DNA of 64,000 bases from Jannaschia rubra (GCF_001403735.1 NZ_CXPG01000020.1:310001-374000), one strand, 5' to 3'; positions 1-9,138 are shown, counted from the first letter of the stretch. Numbers and translations are program-made. The notes: a model not told the origin generated them from the letters alone.

Positions 1-81
1 TTCGGCACGTCCCGTCCCCCTGCTGGCGCCTCGCGCGCCCGGCCCATCTAGCCGATGCGCCGGGTCCGGGGGAAGGGAGGT

Positions 82-1239
82 TCAGCCATAGTCGCGGCGG
101 TCGTCGATGACCTTGCCGTCATTGGGCAGGTCGTCGACCCGCTCGACCCGTCCCTTGAGCTTCAGCAGATCCGCGATCGAGGCGGCCCAAGCGCCCTCGT
201 CGCCCCCCTCCGCCGTGACCTGGACGGTCATCGCGTCCATCTCGCCCTCGCGGTCCACGACGACGCGGGCGGCGCGGATCTCGGGGTGACGGGCGACCAG
301 CGCCGCCACCTGCTCGGGACGCACGAACATGCCCTTGATCTTGGCGGTCTGGTCGGCCCGCCCCATCCATCCCCGGATGCGCCCGTTGGTCCGGCCGCAG
401 GGCGAGACGCCGGGCATCATCGCCGAAAGGTCGCCCGTCGCGAAACGGATCAGCGGGTAGTCGGGGTTCAGCGTGGTGACGACGACCTCGCCCACCTCGC
501 CCTCGGGCAGGGGGTCGCCGGTTCCGGGGCGCACGATCTCGACGATGACACCCTCGTCGAGGATCATTCCCTCCATCGCCGGGGATTCGTAGGCGACGTT
601 GCCGAGGTCGGCAGTGGCATAGCATTGCAGCGTGGCGATGCCCCGGTCCGCGTATTCCTTGCGCAGGCTGGGAAACAGCGCGCCGCCGCCCACGGCCGCG
701 CGGGTGAACGACAGGTCCACCCCCGACTCGTCGGCGCGGTCGAGGATCACCTTCAGGTAGTCCGGCGTCCCCGCATAGGCCGTGCAGCCGATGTCGCGCG
801 CGGCGCGCACCTGCAGGTCGGTCTGACCGGTTCCGGCCGGCAAAACGCGCGCGCCCACCGCCCGCGCGCCGTTCTCGAAGATATGGCCCGCCGGGGTCAG
901 GTGATAGCCGAAGCAGTTCTGCACAACGTCCGAAGGGCCGATGCCGCAGGCGTGCAGGAACCGCCCCATGCGCCACCAGTCATGGGTGGTCCCGCCGGGT
1001 TCATAGATCGGACCGGGGGACTGGAACACATGGGCCACGGGGCCGACGTGCATGCCCCCGAAGGGCGGGTTCGCCGCCTGTCGCGCCGACAGGTCGGATT
1101 TCCGCAGCACCGGCAGGCGCGACAGGTCCGACAGGTCGCGCAGGTCGGCCGTGACCCCGCCGAGCGCCCGAAGCGCCGCGAGCTGCGCCGCGTGACGCTC
1201 GTCGGAGGAGCGGGTTTCCAGGTCGTCGAAATGGCTCAT
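82..1239 (-). CDS. Phenylacetate-CoA ligase-like AMP-forming enzyme
   Basis: Predicted 385-residue member of the PaaK-like branch of the acyl-adenylate superfamily, which makes CoA thioesters of aryl or other carboxylic acids in the cytoplasm. Family hallmarks seen are a Gly-rich segment AVGGGALFP, the YATADLG stretch, and TTLNPDYPLIRFATGDLS, where the conserved ATP-ribose Asp of adenylating enzymes lies. It is somewhat shorter than usual PaaK proteins (about 430 residues), mostly at the N-terminus. I chose the ATG at 1239 because it overlaps the stop of the upstream gene as ATGA (1236-1239); an in-frame ATG further upstream would lie inside that gene. It is the last gene of the leftward set that holds a Liv-type transporter, so its substrate is probably whatever that transporter imports. 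The true substrate cannot be read from sequence. Confidence 0.85.
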   Translation of the reverse strand: MSHFDDLETRSSDERHAAQLAALRALGGVTADLRDLSDLSRLPVLRKSDLSARQAANPPFGGMHVGPVAHVFQSPGPIYEPGGTTHDWWRMGRFLHACGIGPSDVVQNCFGYHLTPAGHIFENGARAVGARVLPAGTGQTDLQVRAARDIGCTAYAGTPDYLKVILDRADESGVDLSFTRAAVGGGALFPSLRKEYADRGIATLQCYATADLGNVAYESPAMEGMILDEGVIVEIVRPGTGDPLPEGEVGEVVVTTLNPDYPLIRFATGDLSAMMPGVSPCGRTNGRIRGWMGRADQTAKIKGMFVRPEQVAALVARHPEIRAARVVVDREGEMDAMTVQVTAEGGDEGAWAASIADLLKLKGRVERVDDLPNDGKVIDDRRDYG

Positions 1240-2252
1240 GTCGCGTCTCCGTCCTGCAGGTTCAGATAGTCCGCCGCCCCGTCGAAGGTCGGACCGTGGA
1301 AGCACGGAACGCCCGCCGCCTCGATCGCGGCGATGGCTTCCGCGTCGTCGTCGCTCGCGCCGGGCACCGGCTCCCGCAGGGCCACGCCCAGCACCCGGCC
1401 GGGGTGGCGCAGCACCGCGTCGCGATAGACGGTCGCGTCGTGCTGGCCCGTGTCGCCCAGAAGCCAGCAGGACAGGCCGGGGTTCGCGGCCAGGATCGCG
1501 TCGATGGCCGCGCCCTTGTGGTCGTGGTGGCTGTCGCCGATCCCATCGTCGCCCACGCCCAGGTCGCGCAGGAACATCGGCCCGCGCGGAACGCAGTTGA
1601 GCGCGAAGATCCCCTCCAGGAACCGGTGCAGGTTCCAGGGGCTGGACGAGACGTAGAAGACCGGGTTGACGTCGCCCCGCGTCAGCTGCCGCATCAGGGT
1701 CGCGGCATCCTCATGCACGCGACGGGTCAGGGCCGATCCGGTGAAGGTGGTCCAGAGGTTGCGGATCAGCGACTGCGCCCCCGTCTCGATCATCGTGTCG
1801 TCGACGTCTGATATCACGATCCATTCCGCCCGCGCCGGGGTCAGCCGCACGGGAAAGGCGATCTCGGTTCCGGGGTCGTCGTCGATGCGCACGGGGACGC
1901 CGGCCCAGGGGGCGCCGGCGGCGAAGTCGGCCGCTCCGGCCGCGACGGTCAGGGTGACATAGCCCTCGGCGTCGCTGACCGCACGCGTGCCGCCACCGGT
2001 GACGGTGACCTCCGCGACCTCGTCGGTCAGGAACAGCGACAGCATCTGGCGCAGGTTCACCCATTTCGACTGGCGCGGATCGGGCTGCACCCCGCGCAGG
2101 TGCGTCAGGACCCGGCCGCGCAGGATCAGGCCATCGGGCGTGGAGTAGCCGCAATAGGCCTCCAGCACGGGTGCAGCACCGGGCCGCGCGCCGATCCGCT
2201 CCAGCAGGTGTTCGACCCGCCGGGCAAGGCGCAGGGCAAGGGATCTGGGCAT
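1236..2252 (-). CDS. App1-family (DUF2183) phosphatase
   Basis: 338-residue protein with a HAD-like catalytic motif VISDVDDTMIETGA (DxDxT type) in the second half, followed by YVSSSPWNL and a GDTGQHD segment. This is the pattern of the App1/DUF2183 family, whose yeast member is a Mg-dependent phosphatidate phosphatase. The N-terminal part resembles the beta-rich domain that precedes the catalytic core in bacterial members. The start at 2252 (MPRSLALRLARR) is preferred over an upstream ATG at 2366, which would overlap thpR. Its stop overlaps the start of the next ligase gene by 4 bp, implying translational coupling. The substrate in bacteria is uncertain. Confidence 0.82.
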   Translation of the reverse strand: MPRSLALRLARRVEHLLERIGARPGAAPVLEAYCGYSTPDGLILRGRVLTHLRGVQPDPRQSKWVNLRQMLSLFLTDEVAEVTVTGGGTRAVSDAEGYVTLTVAAGAADFAAGAPWAGVPVRIDDDPGTEIAFPVRLTPARAEWIVISDVDDTMIETGAQSLIRNLWTTFTGSALTRRVHEDAATLMRQLTRGDVNPVFYVSSSPWNLHRFLEGIFALNCVPRGPMFLRDLGVGDDGIGDSHHDHKGAAIDAILAANPGLSCWLLGDTGQHDATVYRDAVLRHPGRVLGVALREPVPGASDDDAEAIAAIEAAGVPCFHGPTFDGAADYLNLQDGDAT

Positions 2253-2293
2253 CGACGGCTCCGGCTGCGTCGGTGGGAGGCGAACCGCGACGG

Positions 2294-2839
2294 TCACGCA
2301 GCCACCAGCGGGTAGGTGGCCACCTGATCGTAGATCGGGCCGGAGGGCGTCAAGCGCGAAGTCCACATCGCCACGGCGGGCGCGGGAGCCGGCGTGATCG
2401 CGGGCGCCCCGAGGCCCGTCAAGGCACGCATCAGCCGGTCGCCCTCGGGTGGGGCGGAGGCGGGATAGCGCAGCAGCGTCACATGGGGGCGGAACCTCTC
2501 ACGCGGGAGGTCGATGCCCGCCCGGCGCACCGCGTTCCGCACGCCGTCGCGCAGTGCCGAGAGGTCGGGCGTCGCGCGGAGGTCCAGCGCCACCAGCCGC
2601 GCACGTCCGGCCCCGAAGACGGCGAAGGCCAGCGGTTCCAGCACGGCGGCCCTGTCGCGGCGCGCGTCCAGAAGGTCGTGCAGCGCCTCCAGCTTGTCCT
2701 CCGTCTGATCGTCGAGGAAGGCGAGCGTCAGGTGCAGGTCGTCCTCGGGCACCGGACGTCCGCCGGGGAGGCGCGACTGCGCGCGCAACAGCGGATCGAT
2801 CCAGGGTTCGGGCAGGGGAAGGCCCACGAAGGCCCTCAT
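2294..2839 (-). CDS. thpR: RNA 2',3'-cyclic phosphodiesterase (2'-5' RNA ligase family)
   Basis: 181 residues, the normal size for ThpR/LigT. Two HxTx motifs define the 2H phosphoesterase fold: HLTL in the N-terminal third and HVTL in the C-terminal half. The family hydrolyses RNA 2',3'-cyclic phosphates and can join certain tRNA halves in vitro. The start at 2839 (MRAFVGLPLP) matches the usual beginning of the family; the longer open frame upstream reads arginine-rich out-of-frame sequence from the ABC gene. It lies 25 bp after the livF-like gene and 41 bp before the App1-like gene, so it is probably co-transcribed with both. Confidence 0.9.
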   Translation of the reverse strand: MRAFVGLPLPEPWIDPLLRAQSRLPGGRPVPEDDLHLTLAFLDDQTEDKLEALHDLLDARRDRAAVLEPLAFAVFGAGRARLVALDLRATPDLSALRDGVRNAVRRAGIDLPRERFRPHVTLLRYPASAPPEGDRLMRALTGLGAPAITPAPAPAVAMWTSRLTPSGPIYDQVATYPLVAA

Positions 2840-2864
2840 GCCCGCCGGTCCCGTGGCTCCCCCG

Positions 2865-3710
2865 TCACGACAGCCACCGCTTGCGTCGGCGATAGCTGCG
2901 GACGTCGCGGAACGACTTGCGGCCTTCTTCGGACATGCCGAGGTAGAACTCCTTGACGTCGGGGTTCTCGCGCAGGGCGGCGGCGGGGCCGTCCATGACC
3001 ACGCGGCCCGATTCAAGGATGTAGCCGTAGTGCGCGAAGCGCAGCGCCACGTTGGTGTTCTGCTCGGCCAGCAGGAAGGTCACGCCCTGTTCCTCGTTCA
3101 GACGCTTCACGATGTCAAAGATCTGCTCGACCAGTTGCGGGGCAAGGCCCATCGACGGCTCGTCCAGCAGGATCATCTCCGGGCGCGCCATCATCGCGCG
3201 GCCGATGGCGCACATCTGCTGTTCCCCGCCCGAGGTATAGCCCGCCTGGCTTTTGCGTCGCTCGCGCAGGCGGGGGAAGTAGTCGTAGACCATTTCCAGA
3301 TCGTCGGCCGTGGCCTTGCTGCCGTCGCGGCGGGTATAGGCGCCGGTCAGCAGGTTTTCCTCGATCGTCAGATGCTCGAAGCAGTGGCGGCCCTCCATCA
3401 CCTGCACGACGCCGCGCCCCACGAGGTCGGCGGGCGACAGATCCTGGATGCGCTCGCCTCGATAGGTGATCGAGCCCTTGGTGACATGGCCCCGCTCCGA
3501 CCCGAGCAGGTTGGAGATCGCCTTGAGTGTCGTGGTCTTGCCGGCCCCGTTGCCGCCCAGGAGCGCGGTGATCCCGCCCTGCGGCACGGTCAGGCTGACG
3601 CCCTTCAGCACGAGGATGACGTGATTGTAGATCACCTCGATGTTGTTCACCTCGAGCAGGGTGTCCTGCGCGTCGGTGCGGTCTCGGGTCTCCGGGCGTG
3701 CATCCAGCAT
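2865..3710 (-). CDS. livF: Branched-chain-type ABC transporter ATPase (LivF-like)
   Basis: 281-residue ABC ATPase. Walker A is GGNGAGKTTT near residue 50, the signature is a TSGGEQQM-type segment, and Walker B is MILLDEPSMGLAP, a hallmark of LivF. It energises import together with LivG and the LivH/LivM permeases encoded just upstream on the same strand. The start at 3710 (MLDARPET) follows the intergenic hairpin at 3746-3771; an in-frame ATG at 3818 would lie inside the binding-protein gene. The name livF refers to family, not substrate: neighbouring CoA ligases suggest an organic acid rather than leucine. Confidence 0.92.
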   Translation of the reverse strand: MLDARPETRDRTDAQDTLLEVNNIEVIYNHVILVLKGVSLTVPQGGITALLGGNGAGKTTTLKAISNLLGSERGHVTKGSITYRGERIQDLSPADLVGRGVVQVMEGRHCFEHLTIEENLLTGAYTRRDGSKATADDLEMVYDYFPRLRERRKSQAGYTSGGEQQMCAIGRAMMARPEMILLDEPSMGLAPQLVEQIFDIVKRLNEEQGVTFLLAEQNTNVALRFAHYGYILESGRVVMDGPAAALRENPDVKEFYLGMSEEGRKSFRDVRSYRRRKRWLS

Positions 3711-3745
3711 GACTTGTCTCCGTCGTGGCGGCCTCTGGCGGGGGT

Positions 3746-3771
3746 GTCCCGGCCCCCCGCGGGGCCGGGAC
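3746..3771 (-). promoter_or_regulatory. Intercistronic hairpin between the binding-protein and LivF genes
   Basis: A perfect 11-bp inverted repeat (arms 3746-3756 and 3761-3771, loop CCGC) sits in the 67-bp gap between the substrate-binding protein gene and the downstream ATPase gene. No T-run follows on the minus strand, so it does not look like a complete intrinsic terminator. Such hairpins behind binding-protein genes are known to protect the upstream mRNA and raise binding-protein output relative to the transporter subunits. That role is inferred here. Confidence 0.6.
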
Positions 3772-3777
3772 GGTGGA

Positions 3778-5070
3778 TCACTCGGCGCAGCCGGGCTCGA
3801 TCCCGGACTCGGCGGCATAGGCCGCGGAATCCTCCGCGATGAGCGCGTCGATGACCTCGTTGTCGGGCGCGATGAAACCCGTCACAGGCTCGAACACACC
3901 GTCGGCGGCATTCCACCGCTGGACCAGCCCTTCGCCCGATCCGCCGTGGTTCTGGCACGAGATGGAGAACTCCGGCCCGATCTCCGGGGCGCCCAGTTCC
4001 TCCATCCGGGCGTTGGTCATCTCCAGCGCCTCCATCCCGTCGCGCATCTGTGCGGCGGTGATCTCCGTGACGCCGTGGATCTCCTGCGCCTTGGCGATGG
4101 CTTCGGCGGCCAGCATCGCGGCGTACATGCCCCGCGTATAGAGCACATTGCCCACGTTCGACCCGTCGCCCGCGCCCTTGCCCTTGTCGATCACGTTGGT
4201 GCGGATCTCGTCGAAGATCGGCGCCTCCGGGTTGATCGTGTTCATGTTGAGCGACAGGTAGCCATCGGCGGCCGCGCCCGCGGGGGCCACGTCATGTTCG
4301 GCCCCGGCCCACCAGTTGCCGATGAACTGGTCCATGGGATAGCGCACGTTCGCCGCTTCCTGGATGGCGGCCTGGTTCATCACGCCCCAGCCCCACATGA
4401 TGACGTAATCGGGACGCTCGCGCCGGATTTGCAGCCATTGGGATTTCTGCTCCTGTCCCGGAGGCTCGACGGCGAGGGTGGTCAGGGTGAACCCGTGCTT
4501 CTCCGACAGCTCCTCGAGCGTGCGGATCGGCTCCTTGCCGTAGGCTGAGTTGTGATAGAGCAGCGCGATGGTCTTGCCTTCGAGCGATCCGCCGTTCTGC
4601 TCCAGCAGGTGATTGATCGCCACCGATGCCGCATCCCAGTAGTTCGCGGGATAGTTGAAGACGTTGTTGAACACTTCACCGTTCGACGCGGAGGTCCGGC
4701 CATAGCCCATGGTGTGCAGGGGGATGCCGTCGGCGGCCGTCTTGGGGATCAGCTGATAGGTGATGCCCGTGGACAGCGGCTGATAGACCAGCGCGCCTTC
4801 GCCCTTGGTCGACTCGTAGCACTCGACGCCCTTCTCGGTGTTGTAGCCGGTCTCGCACTCGATCAGGCGGATCGGTTCGCCCCCGATGCCGCCGTCGCGT
4901 TCGTTGAGCAGCGTGAAGTAGTCCTGATAGCCGTCCGAGAACGGGATGCCGCCCGCCGCATAGGGTCCGGTGCGATAGCTGAGGTCGGGGATCACCAGCT
5001 CGGCCATCGCCGGGCCGGCCAGCGTCGCGGCGCAGAGCGCGGCCGCGGCGAGGGGTCTGTGTTTCGTCAT
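3778..5070 (-). CDS. livK: ABC transporter substrate-binding protein (LivK-like)
   Basis: 430-residue periplasmic binding protein (Peripla_BP_6 type). It has a clear Sec signal peptide: basic start MTKHR, hydrophobic alanine/leucine core, cleavage after AMA near residue 23. The mature part carries typical family stretches such as YHNSAYGKE and a C-terminal cysteine. It should capture the ligand for the LivH/LivM/LivF/LivG transporter encoded around it. Members of this family bind branched-chain amino acids, amides, urea, or aromatic and phenylpropanoid acids, so the ligand is open. A strong hairpin follows the gene. Confidence 0.92.
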   Translation of the reverse strand: MTKHRPLAAAALCAATLAGPAMAELVIPDLSYRTGPYAAGGIPFSDGYQDYFTLLNERDGGIGGEPIRLIECETGYNTEKGVECYESTKGEGALVYQPLSTGITYQLIPKTAADGIPLHTMGYGRTSASNGEVFNNVFNYPANYWDAASVAINHLLEQNGGSLEGKTIALLYHNSAYGKEPIRTLEELSEKHGFTLTTLAVEPPGQEQKSQWLQIRRERPDYVIMWGWGVMNQAAIQEAANVRYPMDQFIGNWWAGAEHDVAPAGAAADGYLSLNMNTINPEAPIFDEIRTNVIDKGKGAGDGSNVGNVLYTRGMYAAMLAAEAIAKAQEIHGVTEITAAQMRDGMEALEMTNARMEELGAPEIGPEFSISCQNHGGSGEGLVQRWNAADGVFEPVTGFIAPDNEVIDALIAEDSAAYAAESGIEPGCAE

Positions 5071-5155
5071 GGTCGTATCCTCCCTGGATATGATGCGGCC
5101 TTGTGCGGCCTGTCGTTCGCGCCCTTTCGGGAACGCGTTTGGATTGGTGGCCCCG

Positions 5156-6232
5156 TCAGTGCGGAAAGGGCCACAGGCGGAGCTTCTCCTTGGTCAGCCG
5201 CCAGAGCTGCGCCAGCCCGTGCGGCTCGACCACGAGGAAGAAGATGATGAGCGCGCCCACGATCACGAGGTTCAGGTGGGCGACCACGTCCGTGGGCCAG
5301 CCCAGGAGGTCGACGCCAACGGCCTTGAGCGCGACCGGCAGCAGCACCAGGAGTGCCGCGCCCGCGAAGCTGCCGAAGATGGAACCGAGGCCGCCGATGA
5401 TGACCATGAACAGGATCAGGAACGACTTGTTGATGCCGAACGCCTCGTTCACCTCGACCGCGCCGAGATAGAGCGTGAAGAACAGTGCCCCGGCGATGCC
5501 GATGAAGAACGACGACACCGCAAACGCCGACAGCTTGGCTCGCAGCGGGTTCACCCCGATGATCTCGGCCGCGATGTCCATGTCGCGGATCGCCATCCAT
5601 TTGCGCCCCACCGTCCCCCGCGTCAGGTTGCGGGCCACCCAGGCCAGCGCCACGACGAAGACCAGGCAGAAGAGGTATTGCGCCCAGGCCTCGGTGTTCG
5701 GGCCGGTGACGGTGATGCCGAAGACCGATCGCTCCGGCGCCGTGATCTGCCCCGAGGCAGAATAGTTGTAGAACCACGGCACCTTGTTGAAGAGCCAGGT
5801 CAGGAAGAACTGCGCGGCCAGCGTCGCCACGGCGAGGTAGAACCCCTTGATCCGCAGGCTGGGCAGGCCGAAGAGCGCGCCGACGGCCGCCGTGATGAGC
5901 CCCGACAGCAGCGTGATCGAGATCATGTCGAGCCAGGGGAACGCGGTCATCAGCTTGTAGGAGGAGTAGGCACCCACAGCCATGAACCCGCCCGTGCCGA
6001 GACTGACCTGCCCGCAGTAGCCCGTCAGGATGTTCAGCCCGAGCGCCGCGATCGCATAGATCAGGAAGGGCACGAGAAGCGAGCTGGCCCAGTAGTCGTT
6101 GATGACGAAGGGGATGACAAGGAAGGCCACCCCGAGCAGCACCCAATAGGCCCAGCGGTCGAAGCGGATCGGAAAGGTCTGGTTGTCGGCGCCGTAGGAC
6201 GTCTTGAAGTCACCGGCTTCACGATAGAGCAT
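5156..6232 (-). CDS. livM: ABC transporter permease (LivM-like)
   Basis: 358-residue, very hydrophobic inner-membrane protein with many membrane segments. It contains the family pattern GYCGQVSLGTGGFMAVGAY and the coupling-loop region NPLRAKLSAFAVSSFF. It forms the channel with the LivH-like protein. The start at 6232 (MLYREAGDF) is supported by an AAGGAG ribosome-binding site 8 bp upstream; a longer frame to 6367 would overlap the neighbouring small gene. The gap to livK is 85 bp. Confidence 0.92.
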   Translation of the reverse strand: MLYREAGDFKTSYGADNQTFPIRFDRWAYWVLLGVAFLVIPFVINDYWASSLLVPFLIYAIAALGLNILTGYCGQVSLGTGGFMAVGAYSSYKLMTAFPWLDMISITLLSGLITAAVGALFGLPSLRIKGFYLAVATLAAQFFLTWLFNKVPWFYNYSASGQITAPERSVFGITVTGPNTEAWAQYLFCLVFVVALAWVARNLTRGTVGRKWMAIRDMDIAAEIIGVNPLRAKLSAFAVSSFFIGIAGALFFTLYLGAVEVNEAFGINKSFLILFMVIIGGLGSIFGSFAGAALLVLLPVALKAVGVDLLGWPTDVVAHLNLVIVGALIIFFLVVEPHGLAQLWRLTKEKLRLWPFPH

Positions 6233-6296
6233 CAGTTGGACTCCTTGAAGTTCGGGCCAATGCAAACGGCTGAGAAAGCGTGCTGGGGCCCCTTCG

Positions 6297-6605
6297 TCAG
6301 GCAGCCCGGTCGCGTTGCAGTTTCGGCTCGGATCGCCCGGTAAGGTCTCCGGTTCCGCGACCGGCAATCCGATCGATCACCTCCCGCTGGCTCATCCGGA
6401 TTTCTTCCAGAACAAAGGCCACCCACGCGGAGAACATCGAACCGATAAAGGAGCCGACATAAAGTCCGATGACCGCCGCCGTGAGTTCCTGTCCGAACGG
6501 CATGAACATCACGCCCGTCCGCCGCAGCCATACGAGATCCGATATCAGGAACAGAAGAGACAGCCCGGCGCAGACCATGAAGAAACATCCGATCGGTCGT
6601 CCCAT
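6297..6605 (-). CDS. Small two-helix membrane protein of unknown function
   Basis: 102 residues from the ATG at 6605. Two strongly hydrophobic segments are visible: CFFMVCAGLSLLFLISDLVW near residues 7-26 and LTAAVIGLYVGSFIGSMF near residues 40-57. A charged C-terminal tail rich in Arg, Glu and Asp follows. I do not recognise a family. It lies between the two permease genes on the same strand, so it is likely co-transcribed with the transporter. It may be an accessory membrane subunit or unrelated cargo. A GAAGGG-like sequence about 9 bp upstream could be the ribosome-binding site. Confidence 0.55.
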   Translation of the reverse strand: MGRPIGCFFMVCAGLSLLFLISDLVWLRRTGVMFMPFGQELTAAVIGLYVGSFIGSMFSAWVAFVLEEIRMSQREVIDRIAGRGTGDLTGRSEPKLQRDRAA

Positions 6606-6712
6606 GAGCCCGGACCCTTCCGTATCGCGCAGAGCGTATGAAACGGGTCGCCTTGGATTGAGCCTTCGCCATGACGAGACCGCGCCAATTCGGGGGCACC
6701 GCGTCGCAGAAA

Positions 6713-7723
6713 TCAAACCCGCTCAATGATCTTCTCCCCGAACAGGCCCTGCGGGCGGAACACCAGGAAACCGAGCGCCAGCACGTAGGCGAACCAGGTC
6801 TCGGTGGCGCCGCCAAGGTCGATGATGCCGCCGAAGCACTGCCCGTTGCCGAAGCAGAACTCGAACAGCTTCTCGCCCACCCCGATGATGAGGCCACCGA
6901 CGATGGCGCCGGGGATCGAGGTGAAGCCCCCCAGCATCAGGACCGGCAGCGCCTTGAGCGCGATGAGCGACAGGCTGAACTGCACGCCCGACTTCGCCCC
7001 CCACATGATGCCCGCGACCAGCGCCACGAAGCCCGCGATGGACCAGACCAGCACCCAGATGAAGTTGAGCGAGATGCCCACCGACAGCGCTGCCTGATGG
7101 TCGTCGGCCACGGCGCGTAGGGCCCGGCCCTGTTTGGTGTACTGCGAGAACATCACCAGCCCCGCGACCAGCAGCCCCGCGATCACGGTCGCCACGATGT
7201 CGAGGTTGTCGATGAAGAAGCCATAGCCGAACAGGTCGAACGTCGCCGTATCGACCCAGTCGTTGATCCCCTGCGGCAGGCCCACGTCCAGCGTCTTGAT
7301 CTCGGACCCCCACATCAGGTCGGCCACCCCTTCGAGGAAATAGGCCAGACCGATGGTCGCCATGAACAGGATGATCGGCTCCTGGTTGACGAGGTGGCGG
7401 AAGACGAAACGGTTCACGGCCCAGGCCAGACCGACCATGACCACCACGGTCAGCGCGATGGCCGCGAGCGCCGGAACCGACCAGCCGAAATGGTGGATGT
7501 CGGTGCCCAGGGCCGCGTTGATCATGTGGCTGAACGGCACCTGGCCGTTCTGGATGCCCACCAGCGTCATCGCGGCGAACAGCGCCATGACGCCCTGGGC
7601 GTAATTGAAGATGCCCGACGCCTTGAAGATCAGGACGAACCCCAGGGCCACGAGCGAATACATCACCCCCGCCATCAGGCCGTTGAGCGCGACCTCCATC
7701 GCATAGAGAAGCTGGTCAGGCAT
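6713..7723 (-). CDS. livH: ABC transporter permease (LivH-like)
   Basis: 336-residue integral membrane protein. The N-terminus is typical of LivH: a helix with LNGLMAGVMYSLVALGFVLIF and then the KASGIFNYAQGVMAL segment. A long cytoplasmic stretch QGRALRAVADDHQAA carries the EAA-like coupling loop. It pairs with the LivM-like permease. Unlike many liv operons, livH and livM are separated here by a small membrane-protein gene. Confidence 0.93.
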   Translation of the reverse strand: MPDQLLYAMEVALNGLMAGVMYSLVALGFVLIFKASGIFNYAQGVMALFAAMTLVGIQNGQVPFSHMINAALGTDIHHFGWSVPALAAIALTVVVMVGLAWAVNRFVFRHLVNQEPIILFMATIGLAYFLEGVADLMWGSEIKTLDVGLPQGINDWVDTATFDLFGYGFFIDNLDIVATVIAGLLVAGLVMFSQYTKQGRALRAVADDHQAALSVGISLNFIWVLVWSIAGFVALVAGIMWGAKSGVQFSLSLIALKALPVLMLGGFTSIPGAIVGGLIIGVGEKLFEFCFGNGQCFGGIIDLGGATETWFAYVLALGFLVFRPQGLFGEKIIERV

Positions 7724-7780
7724 CGCATCCTCCGGTCACGGCAAAGGGCCCGCGACCGCGGAATGCGGTGCCGGGCAGCG

Positions 7781-8239
7781 TCAGTAGGGCAAGGGATCGT
7801 CCGGTGTGGTCGGATCGGACCTGTCGAGCGCCGATTCCACCGGTCTGCGGGCCGACGATCCGCCGTCGATCCCGGGGTTGGGTCCGACAGCCGCGGGGCA
7901 GGTGCATTCCGACAGAAGCTGCGTGGCCTTCTGCGACCGCTCGCCCGCAGGAATGGCCTCCAGCGCCGCCTTGGCCGCCCGCAGGCCCCAGTCCATGTCG
8001 CCATCCACATAGGCGGGCCGGTCCTCGCCCTCGCCCAACTCTCCACCGCGCGCATCGCGCGACTGATGGGCGACGCGGCGGAAGGCATCCCACACCGCCT
8101 GCCTCTCGTTCGTTCGCAACTCCGACAGGTCGTCGGGCCGGAACTTCCGCATCCGGTCGATCATGTAGTCGGGAATCCCCCGATCCTCGCCCAGGATGTC
8201 GGCGAGCGTCTTCTTCAGCCAGGTTTCGTGTTCGGACAT
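7781..8239 (-). CDS. Uncharacterised acidic protein inside the transporter operon
   Basis: 152 residues from the ATG at 8239, which has an AGAGGAGA ribosome-binding site 7 bp upstream. The N-terminal two thirds look soluble and helical, rich in Asp, Glu and Arg. The C-terminal part is a low-complexity Pro/Ser/Asp tail after a CTCP motif. There is no signal peptide or membrane segment, and I recognise no family. It sits between the LivH-like and LivG-like genes on the same strand, which suggests co-expression with the transporter. The good ribosome-binding site supports it being a real gene. Confidence 0.55.
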   Translation of the reverse strand: MSEHETWLKKTLADILGEDRGIPDYMIDRMRKFRPDDLSELRTNERQAVWDAFRRVAHQSRDARGGELGEGEDRPAYVDGDMDWGLRAAKAALEAIPAGERSQKATQLLSECTCPAAVGPNPGIDGGSSARRPVESALDRSDPTTPDDPLPY

Positions 8240-8319
8240 GGTTGGATCTCCTCTTGCAGGAAAGACCCAACAGGCTGGTGCGGCCGATGTTCCCCTCGGC
8301 CCTTGCGGCGTGGCAGAGA

Positions 8320-9138
8320 TCAATCATGCGCGACCCCCAGATAGGCGTCGATCACGTCCTGGTTGCCGCGCACCTCGTCCGGGGTGCCGTCGCCGATCTT
8401 GCGGCCGTAGTCCATGACGACCACCCGGTCCGACAGGTCCATGACCACGCCCATGTCGTGTTCGATGAGCGCGATGGTCGTGCCGAACTCGTCGTTCACG
8501 TCCAGGATGAAGCGGGACATGTCCTCCTTCTCTTCCACGTTCATGCCGGCCATCGGCTCGTCCAGCAGCAGGAGGCTCGGCTCGGCGGCCAGCGCGCGGG
8601 CAAGCTCCACCCGTTTCTTCAGGCCGTAAGGCAACCGCCCCACCGGCGTCTTGCGGATCGCCTGGATCTCCAGGAAGTCGATCACCCGCTCCACCGCCGC
8701 GCGGTTCTCCTCCTCCTCGCGGGCGGCGGCCCCCCACCACAGCGCCTGCGTCAGGATGTTCGTCTTCATATGGGCCAGCCGCCCGGTCATGACGTTGTCG
8801 AGAACGCTCATCCCCTCGAACAGGGCGATGTTCTGGAAGGTCCGCGCGATGCCCTGCTGCGCCACCTCGTAGGGCTTCATCGCCGGACGCGGCTTGCCGC
8901 GGAACCAGACCTCGCCTTCCTGCGGGACATAGAAGCCCGAGATGACGTTCAGCATCGACGACTTGCCCGCGCCGTTCGGCCCGATGATCGCGCGGATCTC
9001 GCCCTCGCGGATGTCGAACGAGATGTCCTTGATCGCCTCGACACCCCCGAACCGCAGCGTGATGTTGCGAAGGTCGAGGACGGTGGGCCCGATGGTGCGG
9101 CCGTCCTCGGTGACGAAGCTCTGGGATTGCGCGTTCAT
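8320..9138 (-). CDS. livG: Branched-chain-type ABC transporter ATPase (LivG-like)
   Basis: 272-residue ABC ATPase. Walker A is GPNGAGKSSM, Walker B is LLLLDEPMAGMN, and the switch region is IALIEHDMGVVMDLSD, the combination characteristic of LivG. The insert around HMKTNILTQAL replaces the usual R-F/T segment. The start at 9138 (MNAQSQSF) overlaps the stop of the upstream secreted-protein gene as ATGA and has a GAGGAAGG ribosome-binding site. It works with the LivF-like ATPase, although five genes separate them. Confidence 0.92.
   Translation of the reverse strand: MNAQSQSFVTEDGRTIGPTVLDLRNITLRFGGVEAIKDISFDIREGEIRAIIGPNGAGKSSMLNVISGFYVPQEGEVWFRGKPRPAMKPYEVAQQGIARTFQNIALFEGMSVLDNVMTGRLAHMKTNILTQALWWGAAAREEEENRAAVERVIDFLEIQAIRKTPVGRLPYGLKKRVELARALAAEPSLLLLDEPMAGMNVEEKEDMSRFILDVNDEFGTTIALIEHDMGVVMDLSDRVVVMDYGRKIGDGTPDEVRGNQDVIDAYLGVAHD

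Noticed and set aside
1-81. Leading 81 bases as a possible gene end
   Set aside because: No coding frame or motif can be supported in so short a stretch.
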